This document shows positions 1 through 8,438 of a DNA stretch of 27,486 nucleotides, one piece after another. Origin of the DNA: Prevotellaceae bacterium (GTDB taxonomy: Bacteria; Bacteroidota; Bacteroidia; Bacteroidales; Bacteroidaceae); contig JAHZGX010000035.1 in NCBI GenBank assembly GCA_019420585.1, positions 1 through 27,486 of the forward strand, read 5' to 3'. Numbering within the stretch: position 1 is the stretch's first letter; each line of letters starts with the position of its first letter. The translations under genes and the position numbers were made by a program. Below the pieces are notes generated by a model. That model had not been told where the DNA came from, did no database searches, and saw nothing but the letters and a program-made list of their open reading frames with translations.

Positions 1-6
1 CTTTAC

Positions 7-25
7 GGGAGGCTCTCTCCCTCCC
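7..25. repeat. Short G/C-rich hairpin at window start
   Basis: GGGAGG (7-12) pairs perfectly with CCTCCC (20-25) around a 7-base pyrimidine loop. No T-run follows on either strand, so it is not a clear terminator. It lies at the cut edge of the window, so any gene it belongs to is not visible. I see no credible gene in the rest of 1-281. Confidence 0.4.
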
Positions 26-132
26 AGGCCAGGGCATTCCCAGCGCCTCCTGCCGGACGGGGCGGGCAACGTCCAAGGTCGAGGCCGGGAATCCCGTCAA
101 TGACGGCCAAGCATGTGCAAGGTTAAGGAGGT

Positions 133-160
133 TGTGCCAAAATGCGCCTATTTTGGCACA
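133..160. repeat. Perfect 11-bp inverted repeat downstream of the SLC13 gene
   Basis: TGTGCCAAAAT (133-143) is exactly complementary to ATTTTGGCACA (150-160) with a 6-base loop. It lies about 120 bases past the stop codon of the minus-strand transporter gene. Neither side has the T-run of an intrinsic terminator. The symmetry fits a protein-binding operator, an RNA 3'-end stabiliser or a dispersed palindromic element. The sequence alone does not decide between these. Confidence 0.5.
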
Positions 161-281
161 GTCCCTTGCCGTTGTTCTTATGCTTTCCACAAATGACTTG
201 CCCTGATTCTTGCAGGCTGAGAATGTCTTTGCCGTGAATCGTGATGTGTGTCGTCTGGGGTTCGTCGTTATCTCCTCACCC

Positions 282-2141
282 TCAGAAAGGGAAGAGCAGG
301 GGCAGCAGGAAGAGCATCACGATGCCTATGACTACCTGCAAGGGCAGACCAACTTTCAGATAGTCGGCAAATGTGTAGTTTCCTGCTTTCATGACCAGGG
401 CGTTTGGAGGAGTGGAAAAGGGAGATGCGAAGCACATGCTTGCACCCAGGGTCACGGCAAAGAGGAAAGCGTGGGGGCTGACTCCGCTTTCACGGGCAGC
501 CACGAGGGCGATGGGAGCCATCAGCACGGCTGTGGCCGTGTTGCTGATAAACATGGTGAGCACGGAGGTGGTGAGGTACACGCCGGCAAGCAATGCTGTG
601 GGCCCCATGCTGCCCAGACTGCTCACCAGAGCCGAGGACACGGTCTCGGACACCCCGGTCTTCTCCAGGGCGGTGGACATCGGCATCATGGCGGCAATGA
701 GCACCAGGCTTTCCCAGTTGATGGTCTTGTAGGCTGTTTCTACACTTCGGTGGCAACCGGTAATCACCGTGAGCAGGCCGGCCAGGATGACTGCGGTGAC
801 CGGAGCCACGGGGATGGCATCAAGCACCATCATGGCCACCATGACCAGCATGATGGCTGCCGCCAGGGGAGCCTTGTAGTCGAGTGTCACGCGCCCGAGT
901 GCCTGGTCGGGGCGGCCAAGCACCACCCAGTTGTCATTATCTTCGTTGAGGCGCAGTATGTCATGCCATTTTCCCTGCACCAGCAGCACGTCACCGGTTT
1001 GCAGCCTGGCTTCTGCCAGATGGTCGGTACGGTAACTTGTTCCGTTGCGCATGGCCAATACGTTGATCTTGTGCTTCTGTCTTAATTGTGCCTCACGTAT
1101 CTTCATGCCGTTTACTTTCGATTCGGGAGTGACGATGAGTTCCACCAGCCCCAGGTCATAGAAGTGTAGTGCGTTGTCCTGCTGCCGCCTTAGTCTCAGA
1201 TCCTGTTCCATGTGGTCCATTTCCTGTGCACTCCCCGTCACGTACAGAATGTCACCCTCTTGAAACACGCTGTCACTCAGAGCCAGATTCTGACGTACAT
1301 CCTTGAGCAGGGACAGGTGACTCATGCGCTCGTTGCGTATCTCCACGATGGACACGCCATAAGTTTCCTGTAACTTCAGCATGCCCACTTTCTGACCGAT
1401 GGCTGACGATCCGGCCTCCACCTGATACCTGCGTATGCGGCGTGCTATGTCGTATTCCCTTGCCAGGTCGGCAGGGGACTTCATCCGTGCCTTGCTTCTT
1501 CGTTTCTTGGGCGTGGTGGTTGCGGTTGTCTCGCTGCCGCCATCCCGGGTCAGGAAGTACTTGCTCAGTGGCAGCAGCACCAGGGTGCCCACCACGATAC
1601 ATACCACTCCCACAGGCAGGAAGGAGAAAAACTCCAGGCCGGGATAACCTGCTTCGCGCAGCGTTTCATCAATGACCAGGTTGGGAGGCGTTCCTATGAG
1701 CGTGAGCATGCCACCCAGGCTGCCGGCAAAGGCCAGTGGCATGAGCAGGCGTGAGGACTGGAATCCAGCCTGTGCCGCCATGCTTATCACGATGGGCATC
1801 ATGAGTGCCACCGTGCCTGTGTTGCTCACAAAGGCACCCGTGACAGAGGTGACCAGCATAAGGAGCAGGAAGGCAAGTGTCTCATTGCCATGAGACAGTC
1901 TCATCAGTCGCTGCCCGATACTGCGGGCAAGTCCGGTCTGCAGCACGGCTCCTCCCACCACGAAGAGTCCGGCCATCATGATTACTATAGGTGAGGAGAA
2001 ACCGGCCAATGCCTCGGCAGGAGTTAGAATGCCACACAGCAGGAGTGCTGCCAACGCACACAGGGCAACGATGTCGGAGCGGACGCGCCCCCAGATGAAC
2101 ATCCCTATGGTAAGGGACAGAATGATGAGAGTGACTGCCAT
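282..2141 (-). CDS. SLC13-type (DASS/CitMHS-like) transporter with two internal RCK_C domains
   Basis: This is an inner-membrane secondary transporter of about 619 residues. The family takes up sulfate, di/tricarboxylates or similar anions, usually with sodium; the substrate cannot be read here. The two membrane halves carry matching family motifs: SNTGTVALMMP (106-116) with GTPPN (150-154), and SNTATAVLMAP (533-543) with TPPN (577-580). Between them is a basic linker (about 200-225) and two TrkA_C/RCK_C-like regulatory domains (about 245-305 and 335-392). These are cytosolic ligand-sensing modules common in this subfamily. The longer open frame starts 81 codons upstream, but that extension is not membrane-like and overlaps the divergent promoter. 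I therefore chose the Met that begins MAVTLIILSL, which opens directly into the first membrane segment. It is transcribed divergently from the flavodoxin gene. Family is sure; substrate is unknown. Confidence 0.9.
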   Translation of the reverse strand: MAVTLIILSLTIGMFIWGRVRSDIVALCALAALLLCGILTPAEALAGFSSPIVIMMAGLFVVGGAVLQTGLARSIGQRLMRLSHGNETLAFLLLMLVTSVTGAFVSNTGTVALMMPIVISMAAQAGFQSSRLLMPLAFAGSLGGMLTLIGTPPNLVIDETLREAGYPGLEFFSFLPVGVVCIVVGTLVLLPLSKYFLTRDGGSETTATTTPKKRRSKARMKSPADLAREYDIARRIRRYQVEAGSSAIGQKVGMLKLQETYGVSIVEIRNERMSHLSLLKDVRQNLALSDSVFQEGDILYVTGSAQEMDHMEQDLRLRRQQDNALHFYDLGLVELIVTPESKVNGMKIREAQLRQKHKINVLAMRNGTSYRTDHLAEARLQTGDVLLVQGKWHDILRLNEDNDNWVVLGRPDQALGRVTLDYKAPLAAAIMLVMVAMMVLDAIPVAPVTAVILAGLLTVITGCHRSVETAYKTINWESLVLIAAMMPMSTALEKTGVSETVSSALVSSLGSMGPTALLAGVYLTTSVLTMFISNTATAVLMAPIALVAARESGVSPHAFLFAVTLGASMCFASPFSTPPNALVMKAGNYTFADYLKVGLPLQVVIGIVMLFLLPLLFPF

Positions 2142-2178
2142 AATGCGGATACAGATGTGATATGATATTTTCGGGGTG

Positions 2179-2186
2179 TAAAGGTA
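2179..2186 (-). promoter_or_regulatory. Possible -7 box of the SLC13 gene
   Basis: On the minus strand the sequence reads TACCTTTA, one base from the Bacteroidota -7 consensus TAnnTTTG, about 38 bases before the chosen start codon. No convincing -33 box was found. Its position supports the downstream start over the longer frame. Confidence 0.35.
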
Positions 2187-2329
2187 CGCATTTTCTTGCA
2201 CATGCATGTTGGCGCATGTGCGCAAAGGAGAAATGCCGTCCTGAATCTGTTGCCATGTCACGTGGGACGGATATGGAATGAAATGCCGATACTCAAATTT
2301 AGGTATGCAAGAATCATTGATTTTAGGCA

Positions 2330-2361
2330 TTGACTCATATAAGGATATGTATGTACCTTTG
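2330..2361 (+). promoter_or_regulatory. -33/-7 promoter of the flavodoxin gene
   Basis: TACCTTTG (2354-2361) matches the Bacteroidota -7 box exactly. A TTG (2330-2332) lies 21 bases upstream as the -33 element. Transcription would start near 2368, giving a leader of about 50 bases before the ATG at 2417. Confidence 0.65.
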
Positions 2362-2416
2362 CATCGGGAAAATGGAACTCCCATGAACAGTCCATTTTAT
2401 GCAAGAAACGAGAGAT

Positions 2417-2911
2417 ATGAACAGAATTGCAGTTGTGTATGGTTCCACCACAGGAACCTGTGAGAGCCTGGCTTGCCGTGTGGCAGAGAAGTTGGGCACA
2501 GACCAAGTGTTCTGTGTGACAGACATGGATGAGAGTGTAATCGTGAACCACGATGTGCTTGTGCTGGGAAGCAGTACATGGGGCGATGGCGAGTTGCAGG
2601 ATGACTGGTATGATGGTATTGACACTTTGAGAAAGGCAGACCTTGCAGGCAAAAAGGTTGCTTTGTTCGGTTGCGGTGACGCTGCTTCTTATCCTGATAC
2701 TTTCTGCAATGCCATTGGCATTCTCTTTAAAGTATGTTCTGATGCCACCATCATTGGTTCTGGCATGAGTACAGAAGGTTATGCCTCATGTGATTCTGAG
2801 GGCATTGTTGATGGACATTGGGTGGGTTGTGCGCTGGATGAGATAAATGAAAGCGTCCAGACGGAAGCCCGTCTGGACGAGTGGATAAGTCGGGTGAAGG
2901 CTGCAATGTAA
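2417..2911 (+). CDS. fldA: Flavodoxin
   Basis: This is a soluble FMN-binding electron carrier of 164 residues, the usual size for a long-chain flavodoxin. The phosphate-binding loop is GSTTGTCES (9-17). The 50s loop GSSTWGDGELQDD (51-63) has the FMN-stacking Trp55. The 90s loop GCGDAASYPDTF (85-96) has the second stacking aromatic, Tyr92. In anaerobes flavodoxin replaces ferredoxin as a low-potential donor, often under iron limitation; no Fur box was identified here. I chose the Met that begins MNRIAVVYGS because the first beta strand starts directly there. An in-frame ATG six codons upstream would only add a polar tail. The gene is monocistronic, with its own promoter and an intrinsic terminator at 2991-3019. 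Confidence 0.93.
   Translation: MNRIAVVYGSTTGTCESLACRVAEKLGTDQVFCVTDMDESVIVNHDVLVLGSSTWGDGELQDDWYDGIDTLRKADLAGKKVALFGCGDAASYPDTFCNAIGILFKVCSDATIIGSGMSTEGYASCDSEGIVDGHWVGCALDEINESVQTEARLDEWISRVKAAM
2855..2878. repeat. 10-bp perfect inverted repeat inside the end of fldA
   Basis: GTCCAGACGG (2855-2864) and CCGTCTGGAC (2869-2878) form a hairpin with a 4-base loop. It lies within codons 147-154, about 30 bases before the stop. No T-run follows. It may stabilise the mRNA 3' end or be chance in a codon-rich helix region. Confidence 0.4.
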
Positions 2912-2990
2912 TCGGCTCAGGATTTCCTTGGGCTGTACATACTCAAAGGATAGACTATGTGAACGCTATAATAATGATTGAAGATTGCTT

Positions 2991-3019
2991 CCTCTGCCTT
3001 GTGAAAGGCGGAGGTTTTT
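2991..3019 (+). terminator. Intrinsic terminator after fldA
   Basis: CCTCTGCCTT (2991-3000) pairs with AAGGCGGAGG (3005-3014) with one G-U pair. It is followed directly by TTTTT and a further T-rich stretch on the plus strand. It ends the flavodoxin transcript before the convergent fucosyltransferase gene. Confidence 0.85.
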
Positions 3020-3107
3020 GCATTTTTATGGGCAGGACGGGTATCTTTGAGTGTACCAAAGGTTTCCCAGGGAGGATGTGTCTACATTATTATTTGGTGT
3101 TCTGAAG

Positions 3108-3989
3108 TTAGTTTTGGGCACCTTCCGTTGGGCTGTCCTTTGAAGGGACGTTCTCAATGGGTATCCATGAAGCCGGTGCAAGGTCGGTTGACATTTGGCT
3201 GGAATTCCATCGTTTGGGCACCATCACAATCTTGTCTGGGTTATTGTTGAGCCATGCTCCCCACCAGGAGAAAGTGCTGTTGGATATGATGTTGTGACGG
3301 CAATTGCTCATGAGCATCATGTCCTGCCAACTGTCCTCGCCCGTGTTCCAGTCCACGTAGATGGCGTTTTCCAGGGGCAGGTTGTCACGCACCCACTGCA
3401 GGTCATCGGAGAATACGTAATACTGTGCTCCCGGCAGCAGTTTGCTCATGCGCTCAATGGCGTTGAGAAAATAGGTGGTGCTGGCGTACTGACCCAGTTT
3501 GAGCCAGTGTTTGGGTTCGGTGTAGTCACCCCTGCGCACATGTATGGACACCGACTTTGGGTTCCTGCGCAGGTGTTCCAGGCAGAGTTGTGACCTCTCA
3601 TTGAACATGCTTTCGTCAAAAGTGAAGGCCTTACGCACTTCCTGTTCCACGTCCTTGAAGTAGCGTTCGTTCTGGTAGAAGCCCTTGTAGTAGATGAAAG
3701 GCCACCGCAAGGGGGTCCTGTAGGCATCCATGCTGCCGTGCTGATGCCGCTCCAGGATGATGCGGAAGATGGTGCACTCCAGCAGTTTCTTCACTATGCG
3801 GCTGGTGTGAAACTCGCAGGGCGGGATGTGGAATATCTTGCGCAACTCATAGCCGTAGTGCACATGATAGTGCAGAAGGTTGGTGATGTCTATTTTCACA
3901 CTGTCGCCAAAGCGTTTGTGCATGTCCAGGTACATGGCATAAATGAACATCTGGTTGCCAAGCCCGCCGGTCATCTTTATGAGTCTCAT
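3108..3989 (-). CDS. GT11 family glycosyltransferase (alpha-1,2-fucosyltransferase-like)
   Basis: This is a 293-residue cytosolic or membrane-associated transferase. It would move L-fucose from GDP-fucose to the 2-OH of a terminal galactose or similar sugar on a surface glycan. The GT11 motifs are all visible: GGLGNQMF at the N-terminus (8-15), the GDP-fucose-binding HVRRGDY (150-156), SDD (194-196) and SNSTFSWWGAWL (236-247). Length fits the bacterial family. The start lies 32 bases after the stop of fbp on the same strand, so the two are probably co-transcribed. No other glycan-assembly gene, flippase or polymerase is nearby, so it is an orphan rather than part of a capsule locus. Exact linkage and acceptor are inference from the family. 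Confidence 0.9.
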   Translation of the reverse strand: MRLIKMTGGLGNQMFIYAMYLDMHKRFGDSVKIDITNLLHYHVHYGYELRKIFHIPPCEFHTSRIVKKLLECTIFRIILERHQHGSMDAYRTPLRWPFIYYKGFYQNERYFKDVEQEVRKAFTFDESMFNERSQLCLEHLRRNPKSVSIHVRRGDYTEPKHWLKLGQYASTTYFLNAIERMSKLLPGAQYYVFSDDLQWVRDNLPLENAIYVDWNTGEDSWQDMMLMSNCRHNIISNSTFSWWGAWLNNNPDKIVMVPKRWNSSQMSTDLAPASWIPIENVPSKDSPTEGAQN

Positions 3990-4021
3990 AGTTGTTTCGG
4001 TTGTTGTATGGTGCTGGTGAG

Positions 4022-6031
4022 TTATTTCTTAGAGTTCTCCTTCAATATGCCATGCCTGTAAGCATGGAGCAGTTGCCGTAGTTCGTCAATTTGCGTTTGC
4101 AGCAGTTGTCCCTTGTCTGTGTCCTTGACCCTGATGCGCTTCCCGCTCATCTCCACAATCTGTGTGCTGCTCTTGATGTCGGTCTGCTTCATGATGGCCT
4201 CCCGCGTGCTGGTGAACGGCTCATGCTGGATAAGCTGGAAGCCCCGGCTATGGTACACGAGCGTGTATCCGGCAATGCCGGTGGTGTCATGGTAGGCCTT
4301 TGCAAAGCCTCCGTCGATCACCATCAGCCTGCCTCCTGCCTTGATGGGATTCTCACCTTGTGCGGCATGTACGGGCACGTGTCCGTTGATGATGTGCCTG
4401 TTGTCGCCCTGTACGCCGAATGCGTCAAGTATCCTGTCGCACACCTCCGGCTGCTCGCGCAGTGTGTAGTAATGGCCTTTCTCCTCATGGTAGGTTGTCT
4501 CGTCGTGGAGCATGTAACGCTCAAAGGTAGTCATGTGGTCCTTGTCGAAGAGCGGGCTGTCCTGTCCGCACCACAGGTACCAGAAGTAGTCCCGGGCATT
4601 GTTGCGTTCTGCCTTGGGCGTGTCAGTCTGGAATGCGGAGCGCATGTACATGCCTATGCGGTGCATCAGTTCGCGTCCGCTGTACATCTTCCCACACAGG
4701 CTTACCTCCTTCAGCGTGCCGTCGGCATTCATGGGCACGGAAGCGTGGAAAAGCAGGTTGCCGTTACATATATTATACATGCACCCGTGGGAGAAGAGCA
4801 GGCGGATGTGCTTTTGCAGTTTTTCCGAGATGAGGAACGAATGCCTGAGCCTGCGTACCAGTTCGGCCTCCGCGTTCGTCAGCGTCGTGGGCGATTCCGG
4901 CTGCACGGTGGGCAGGTTGGTGTCCTTCATTTGGTAGTCTTTTCCATCCCGTACGCACACCATCCTGTCAAAGTCAATGCTTTCCAGTCCGAATGGGCTG
5001 CTCATTCCCCATTCCGGATGACGCTGTCTCATCTGAGCCTCCAGTTTGAACTGTATGATGGTGATGGCCTTGTGCATCCGTGCCGTAAGCATGCGGTTTT
5101 TCTGTCCCGGGGGCACCTGACCTTCCACGGTTCTGGGCAGGAAGTCCTCACAGGGGTCGTTGGCATAAGTGTCCATTGCGAACGTGGCCAGCGGCACGAG
5201 GTTGATGCCGTAGCCGTCCTCCAGTGTTGCCATGTTGGAGTAGCGGAGCGAGAGCCTGAGCACATTGGCTATGCAGCAGGCGTTTCCTGCGGCGGCTCCC
5301 ATCCACAGGGCATCATGGTTGCCCCACTGAATGTCGAAGTTGTCACGTTCCTGCAGGTAGTCCATGATGATGTGCGCGCCTGGTCCGCGGTCGAATACGT
5401 CGCCCAGGATGTGGAGTTGGTCAATGCTCAGGCGCTGGATGACCGAACAGATGGCAGTAATGAAACTCTGCGCCTGCCCCGTTTGTATGATGCTCCTGAT
5501 GATGCAGTGGAAATAGGCGTCCTTGTCATCATCGCTCGGACTCTCGTGCAGCATTTCCTCTATGATGTAGGCGAAGCGTTGGGGCAGAGCCTTGCGCACC
5601 TTGCTGCGCGTGTATTTGCTGGTTACCGACTGGCACACCTGCACCAGGCGGAAGAGTGTGCAGGCATAGAACTCGTCAAGTTCATCGTCGGAAGCATCCT
5701 CGGCGGCCATTTCCAACCGGCGCTCAGGGTAATATATCAGGGTGCAGAGTTCTCTTATCTGAGCCGGGGTGAGCACATGTCCGAAAAGTTCGGTGACCTT
5801 GCGCTTGATGTTTCCGCTGGCATTGCGCAGTATGTGCAGGAATGCCTCGTGTTCACCGTGTATGTCCGCCACGAAATGTTCCGTGCCCTTGGGTAGGTTT
5901 AGTATGGCTTCCAAGTTGATGATTTCCGTGCTCGCGCTGTCGGCATTGGGGAAAGTCTGTGAGAGGATTTCCAGTAGCCGTAAGTCCTGGGGGCGTATGT
6001 TTTCTTCTGTAAGCATGTTCATGATGGTCAT
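4022..6031 (-). CDS. fbp: Fructose-1,6-bisphosphatase, class III
   Basis: It hydrolyses fructose-1,6-bisphosphate to fructose-6-phosphate, the committed step of gluconeogenesis in the cytosol. The 669-residue length matches the large class III (Firmicutes/Bacteroidetes) enzyme, which has a metallophosphatase fold. Metal-site motifs are visible in order: DIHGE (56-60), GDVFDRGPG (210-218), WGNHD (236-240), and near the C-terminus NGHVPVHAAQGENPIKAGG followed by VIDGGFAKAYH. The first Met is preceded by AAAAGGA about 13 bases upstream, which supports it over the in-frame Mets at codons 4 and 6. A -33/-7 promoter lies at 6097-6127. It is the first gene of a probable unit with the downstream GT11 gene. 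It also shares a pathway with PPDK at the far end of the window. Confidence 0.96.
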   Translation of the reverse strand: MTIMNMLTEENIRPQDLRLLEILSQTFPNADSASTEIINLEAILNLPKGTEHFVADIHGEHEAFLHILRNASGNIKRKVTELFGHVLTPAQIRELCTLIYYPERRLEMAAEDASDDELDEFYACTLFRLVQVCQSVTSKYTRSKVRKALPQRFAYIIEEMLHESPSDDDKDAYFHCIIRSIIQTGQAQSFITAICSVIQRLSIDQLHILGDVFDRGPGAHIIMDYLQERDNFDIQWGNHDALWMGAAAGNACCIANVLRLSLRYSNMATLEDGYGINLVPLATFAMDTYANDPCEDFLPRTVEGQVPPGQKNRMLTARMHKAITIIQFKLEAQMRQRHPEWGMSSPFGLESIDFDRMVCVRDGKDYQMKDTNLPTVQPESPTTLTNAEAELVRRLRHSFLISEKLQKHIRLLFSHGCMYNICNGNLLFHASVPMNADGTLKEVSLCGKMYSGRELMHRIGMYMRSAFQTDTPKAERNNARDYFWYLWCGQDSPLFDKDHMTTFERYMLHDETTYHEEKGHYYTLREQPEVCDRILDAFGVQGDNRHIINGHVPVHAAQGENPIKAGGRLMVIDGGFAKAYHDTTGIAGYTLVYHSRGFQLIQHEPFTSTREAIMKQTDIKSSTQIVEMSGKRIRVKDTDKGQLLQTQIDELRQLLHAYRHGILKENSKK

Positions 6032-6096
6032 GCGGCGGCTTGTCCTTTTAGGCGATTATATTTGCTCTTGTGCCTATATTGTACCGCATTTGCCCA

Positions 6097-6127
6097 CAAA
6101 AGTACTTATATTTCCCTTTTTGGCCAA
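6097..6127 (-). promoter_or_regulatory. -33/-7 promoter of fbp
   Basis: On the minus strand the -7 box is TACTTTTG (6104 to 6097). TTGG (6127 to 6124) is the -33 element with a 19-base spacer. The TTGG is half of the palindrome TTGGCCAA (6120-6127), placed between the two divergent genes. Confidence 0.65.
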
Positions 6128-6148
6128 TCTCCACGCTCGTTTTTTCAG

Positions 6149-6156
6149 TAACTTTG
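6149..6156 (+). promoter_or_regulatory. -7 box very close to the start of the Omp85-like gene
   Basis: TAACTTTG matches the -7 consensus exactly, but the ATG lies only 12 bases further on (6168). If used, it would give a leader of about five bases, an almost leaderless mRNA. The nearest TTTG upstream (6119-6122) is 26 bases away, longer than the usual spacer. It may therefore be a chance match. Confidence 0.4.
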
Positions 6157-6167
6157 CAGCCGTGAAA

Positions 6168-7442
6168 ATGAGCAGAACCTTTTTACCATGCTTCATCTTG
6201 GCTCTGGCGAGCCTTCATGCATGGGCAGCGAATGATAATGAGGATGGCACGGATGCCATTTATGATGTGTCCGAATTCCACATAGGCATGGTGTCGGACA
6301 CCCTGCTGGCCACTCCTGCGCAGGACAGCACCTTGCGCGCGTTGGAGAACATGATTGAGAACCATGCCGTGCTCCGGGGGCAGGAGGGACGCAAAAAGCG
6401 TCCCTTTGACTGGCTCAAGCGTTATTTCAGGAACAGCAACAAGGGACGCAACAAACCTTTTGACTGGGGTATCCTTGCGGGTCCCTCGTACAGCAAGACC
6501 ACCAGCCTGGGCATAGGGGGAGGCGTAAGCGGGCTCTATTCCTGGGACAGGAGTGACAGCCTGCTGCAGCGTAGCAACATCAACGCATTCTTCTCAGTAT
6601 ACATATCGGGCATGTACCTGCTTACGCTGAACGGCAACAACTATATGCGCCATGACGCGCAGCGATGGACTTACAAGGCGCGTCTGAAGAGGCAGCCAAC
6701 CGATTTCTGGGGCATTGGATACAGGAATGGCATCAATGATGGGCAGCAGAGTTCGTATGACGCACTGCAACTCTATTTCCGTGGCGACTATCTCTTCCGT
6801 GTGGCTCATAATTTCTATCTGGGTCCGCAGGTGGAAATCAACAGCACATATGCCCGGGACATGAAACGCCCCGACTTGCTTGGCGGACAGGACCAGAAGA
6901 TTTTGGCCACGGGTGTGGGCGCAGTGCTGCAGTATGACAGCCGGGACATTGCCACCAACGCAACACGTGGAAACTTCCTGCGCATCAGTCAGAACTTCTA
7001 TCCGGAACTGAAGAAGGGCAGCAGGTTCATGCGCACAGAGATTACTTATTCGGCTTACCGAAAGGGATGGAAGGGTTCCGTGCTGGCCATGGAAGGGCAT
7101 GCCATGTTCAACTATGGCGACAAGGTGCCCTGGACCATGTTGGCCATGGTGGGCGAGGGAAGCCACATGCGTGGTTATTATGAGGGACGTTACCGGGACA
7201 AGAACATCATAGAGGGGCAGGTGGAACTGCGCCAGCACCTGTGGAAGAGATTCGGTATTGCGGCGTTTGCAGGTCTCTCCAACGTGTTTCCCGACTTCAA
7301 CCACATTTATTTCAAGCAGATTCTTCCCAATGCCGGAGTGGGGCTCCGGTGGGAGTTCAAACGTGGTGTGAACTTGCGCGTGGACTTCGGGCTGACCAAG
7401 AACAGCCCGGGAGTGGAGTTCAACATGGGTGAGGCTTTCTGA
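6168..7442 (+). CDS. Omp85/BamA-TamA family outer-membrane beta-barrel without POTRA domains
   Basis: This is a 424-residue exported protein predicted to sit in the outer membrane. A signal peptide ends at about residue 20 (LASLHAWA). A charged stretch (about 60-90) precedes the barrel. The barrel shows alternating aromatic strands, the family's DSRD and GNFLRISQNF elements, an RGYYEGRYRDKN motif like the conserved RG(Y/F) of the lid loop, and a GVGLRWEF strand near the end. The chain finishes in Phe, typical of barrel assembly signals. Full BamA has five POTRA domains; here there is no room for them, so this is a barrel-only member of unknown job. I chose the ATG just before the signal peptide; GTG two codons upstream is possible. 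Two envelope or metabolic genes follow on the same strand with short gaps. Confidence 0.85.
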   Translation: MSRTFLPCFILALASLHAWAANDNEDGTDAIYDVSEFHIGMVSDTLLATPAQDSTLRALENMIENHAVLRGQEGRKKRPFDWLKRYFRNSNKGRNKPFDWGILAGPSYSKTTSLGIGGGVSGLYSWDRSDSLLQRSNINAFFSVYISGMYLLTLNGNNYMRHDAQRWTYKARLKRQPTDFWGIGYRNGINDGQQSSYDALQLYFRGDYLFRVAHNFYLGPQVEINSTYARDMKRPDLLGGQDQKILATGVGAVLQYDSRDIATNATRGNFLRISQNFYPELKKGSRFMRTEITYSAYRKGWKGSVLAMEGHAMFNYGDKVPWTMLAMVGEGSHMRGYYEGRYRDKNIIEGQVELRQHLWKRFGIAAFAGLSNVFPDFNHIYFKQILPNAGVGLRWEFKRGVNLRVDFGLTKNSPGVEFNMGEAF

Positions 7443-7480
7443 CGGAGAGGCAACAACAACAGAACACATACTACACTGAA

Positions 7481-8434
7481 ATGAAAAAGACATTCATTAC
7501 ATGCACCCTGGCCATGCTGGCCATGTGTGTGTCGGCAGAGGAAGAACTAATCAAGTTTGGCGATTTCGACAGTTGGATTACCCGTGATATACGTGAGAGT
7601 GTGCTGGTTGGCGGCAAGCACCAGACCCTTTACGAGGTGGGGCCCGCCGGAACCTTTGACGGGCAGCGTGCCTTTACCAATCAGGGGGGATGCCCCTGGG
7701 CCAACAGTAACGTCTATGCAAAAGTGTGCGGGGTGGTGAAGACAAACGTCAGCGTATACCCTGACGTGCATGAAGGCCATGGCAAGTGTGCGAAACTCTA
7801 TACGCATATCGTGAAGTGCAAGGCCATAGGCATTGTCAACATCAGCGTGCTTGCTGCAGGCAGCATATACACCGGCACCATGCAGGAACCCATAACCAGC
7901 AGTTCGGATCCTATGTCGAAGATGAGCATAGGCATTCCCTTCACCAAGCGTCCCAAGGCGCTGAAGTTCGATTACAAGTATCACAACCCCGGCGATGCAG
8001 ACCGCATACGTGAGACTGGATTCAGCAAGAAGAAAGTGGTGGCTGGCAAGGACATGGGCGAAGCCACGTGCCTGTTGCAGAAGCGTTGGGAAGACAGTGA
8101 GGGAAACATACACGCCCTGAGAGTGGGCACCATGCGGCACCGCTTTTCCGAGAACACTAATGGCTGGGTGGAGAACAAGGAGTTTGCCATCAGTTACGGA
8201 GATATCAGCCGTCAGAGTTCCTACCAAAGATGGATGGGGCTGCTAGAGGGTGATCGGGTGTTCTATGCCAAGAACAGCAAGGGCAAGCTGGTTCCCGTGC
8301 AGGAAGAAGGCTGGGCCGATGCTGATGAGACTCCGACGCACATCGTGGTGAAGTTTGACAGCAGCCACGGAGGTGCCTATGTGGGCACCGTGGGCAACAC
8401 GCTCTGGATTGACAACGTAAGGCTCGTGTACTGA
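7481..8434 (+). CDS. Secreted PCMD-domain protein (putative carbohydrate metabolism domain)
   Basis: This is a 317-residue exported protein. A signal peptide ends near residue 19 (MCVSA); the Cys at 16 is not in a good lipobox, so type I cleavage is likely. After an N-terminal beta region with a WANSN motif (typical of PCMD proteins, where Trp-x-x-Ala/Ser-Asn recurs), the body alternates beta strands rich in Gly and aromatics. It ends with WIDNVRLVY, the usual last strand of PCMD domains. The family is abundant in Bacteroidales surface proteins and is thought to bind or process glycans, but its activity is not established. The start is 38 bases after the Omp85-like stop and follows a GGAGAGG purine tract. 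Its stop is only 4 bases before nspC. Confidence 0.75.
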   Translation: MKKTFITCTLAMLAMCVSAEEELIKFGDFDSWITRDIRESVLVGGKHQTLYEVGPAGTFDGQRAFTNQGGCPWANSNVYAKVCGVVKTNVSVYPDVHEGHGKCAKLYTHIVKCKAIGIVNISVLAAGSIYTGTMQEPITSSSDPMSKMSIGIPFTKRPKALKFDYKYHNPGDADRIRETGFSKKKVVAGKDMGEATCLLQKRWEDSEGNIHALRVGTMRHRFSENTNGWVENKEFAISYGDISRQSSYQRWMGLLEGDRVFYAKNSKGKLVPVQEEGWADADETPTHIVVKFDSSHGGAYVGTVGNTLWIDNVRLVY

Positions 8435-8438
8435 CCGC

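Noticed and set aside
210..1085. A 291-codon frame rich in His and Gly on the plus strand
   Set aside because: It is antisense to the SLC13 transporter; the His/Gly richness mirrors codons of membrane residues on the other strand.
2142..2384. 81-codon N-terminal extension of the SLC13 frame
   Set aside because: It is polar, not family-like, and crosses the divergent promoter region; the Met at 2141 opens directly into the first membrane segment.
4091..5896. A 601-codon open frame antisense to fbp
   Set aside because: It is the shadow of the high-GC fbp coding sequence; its translation is rich in Val, His and Leu without any domain, while the minus frame has all class III Fbp motifs.
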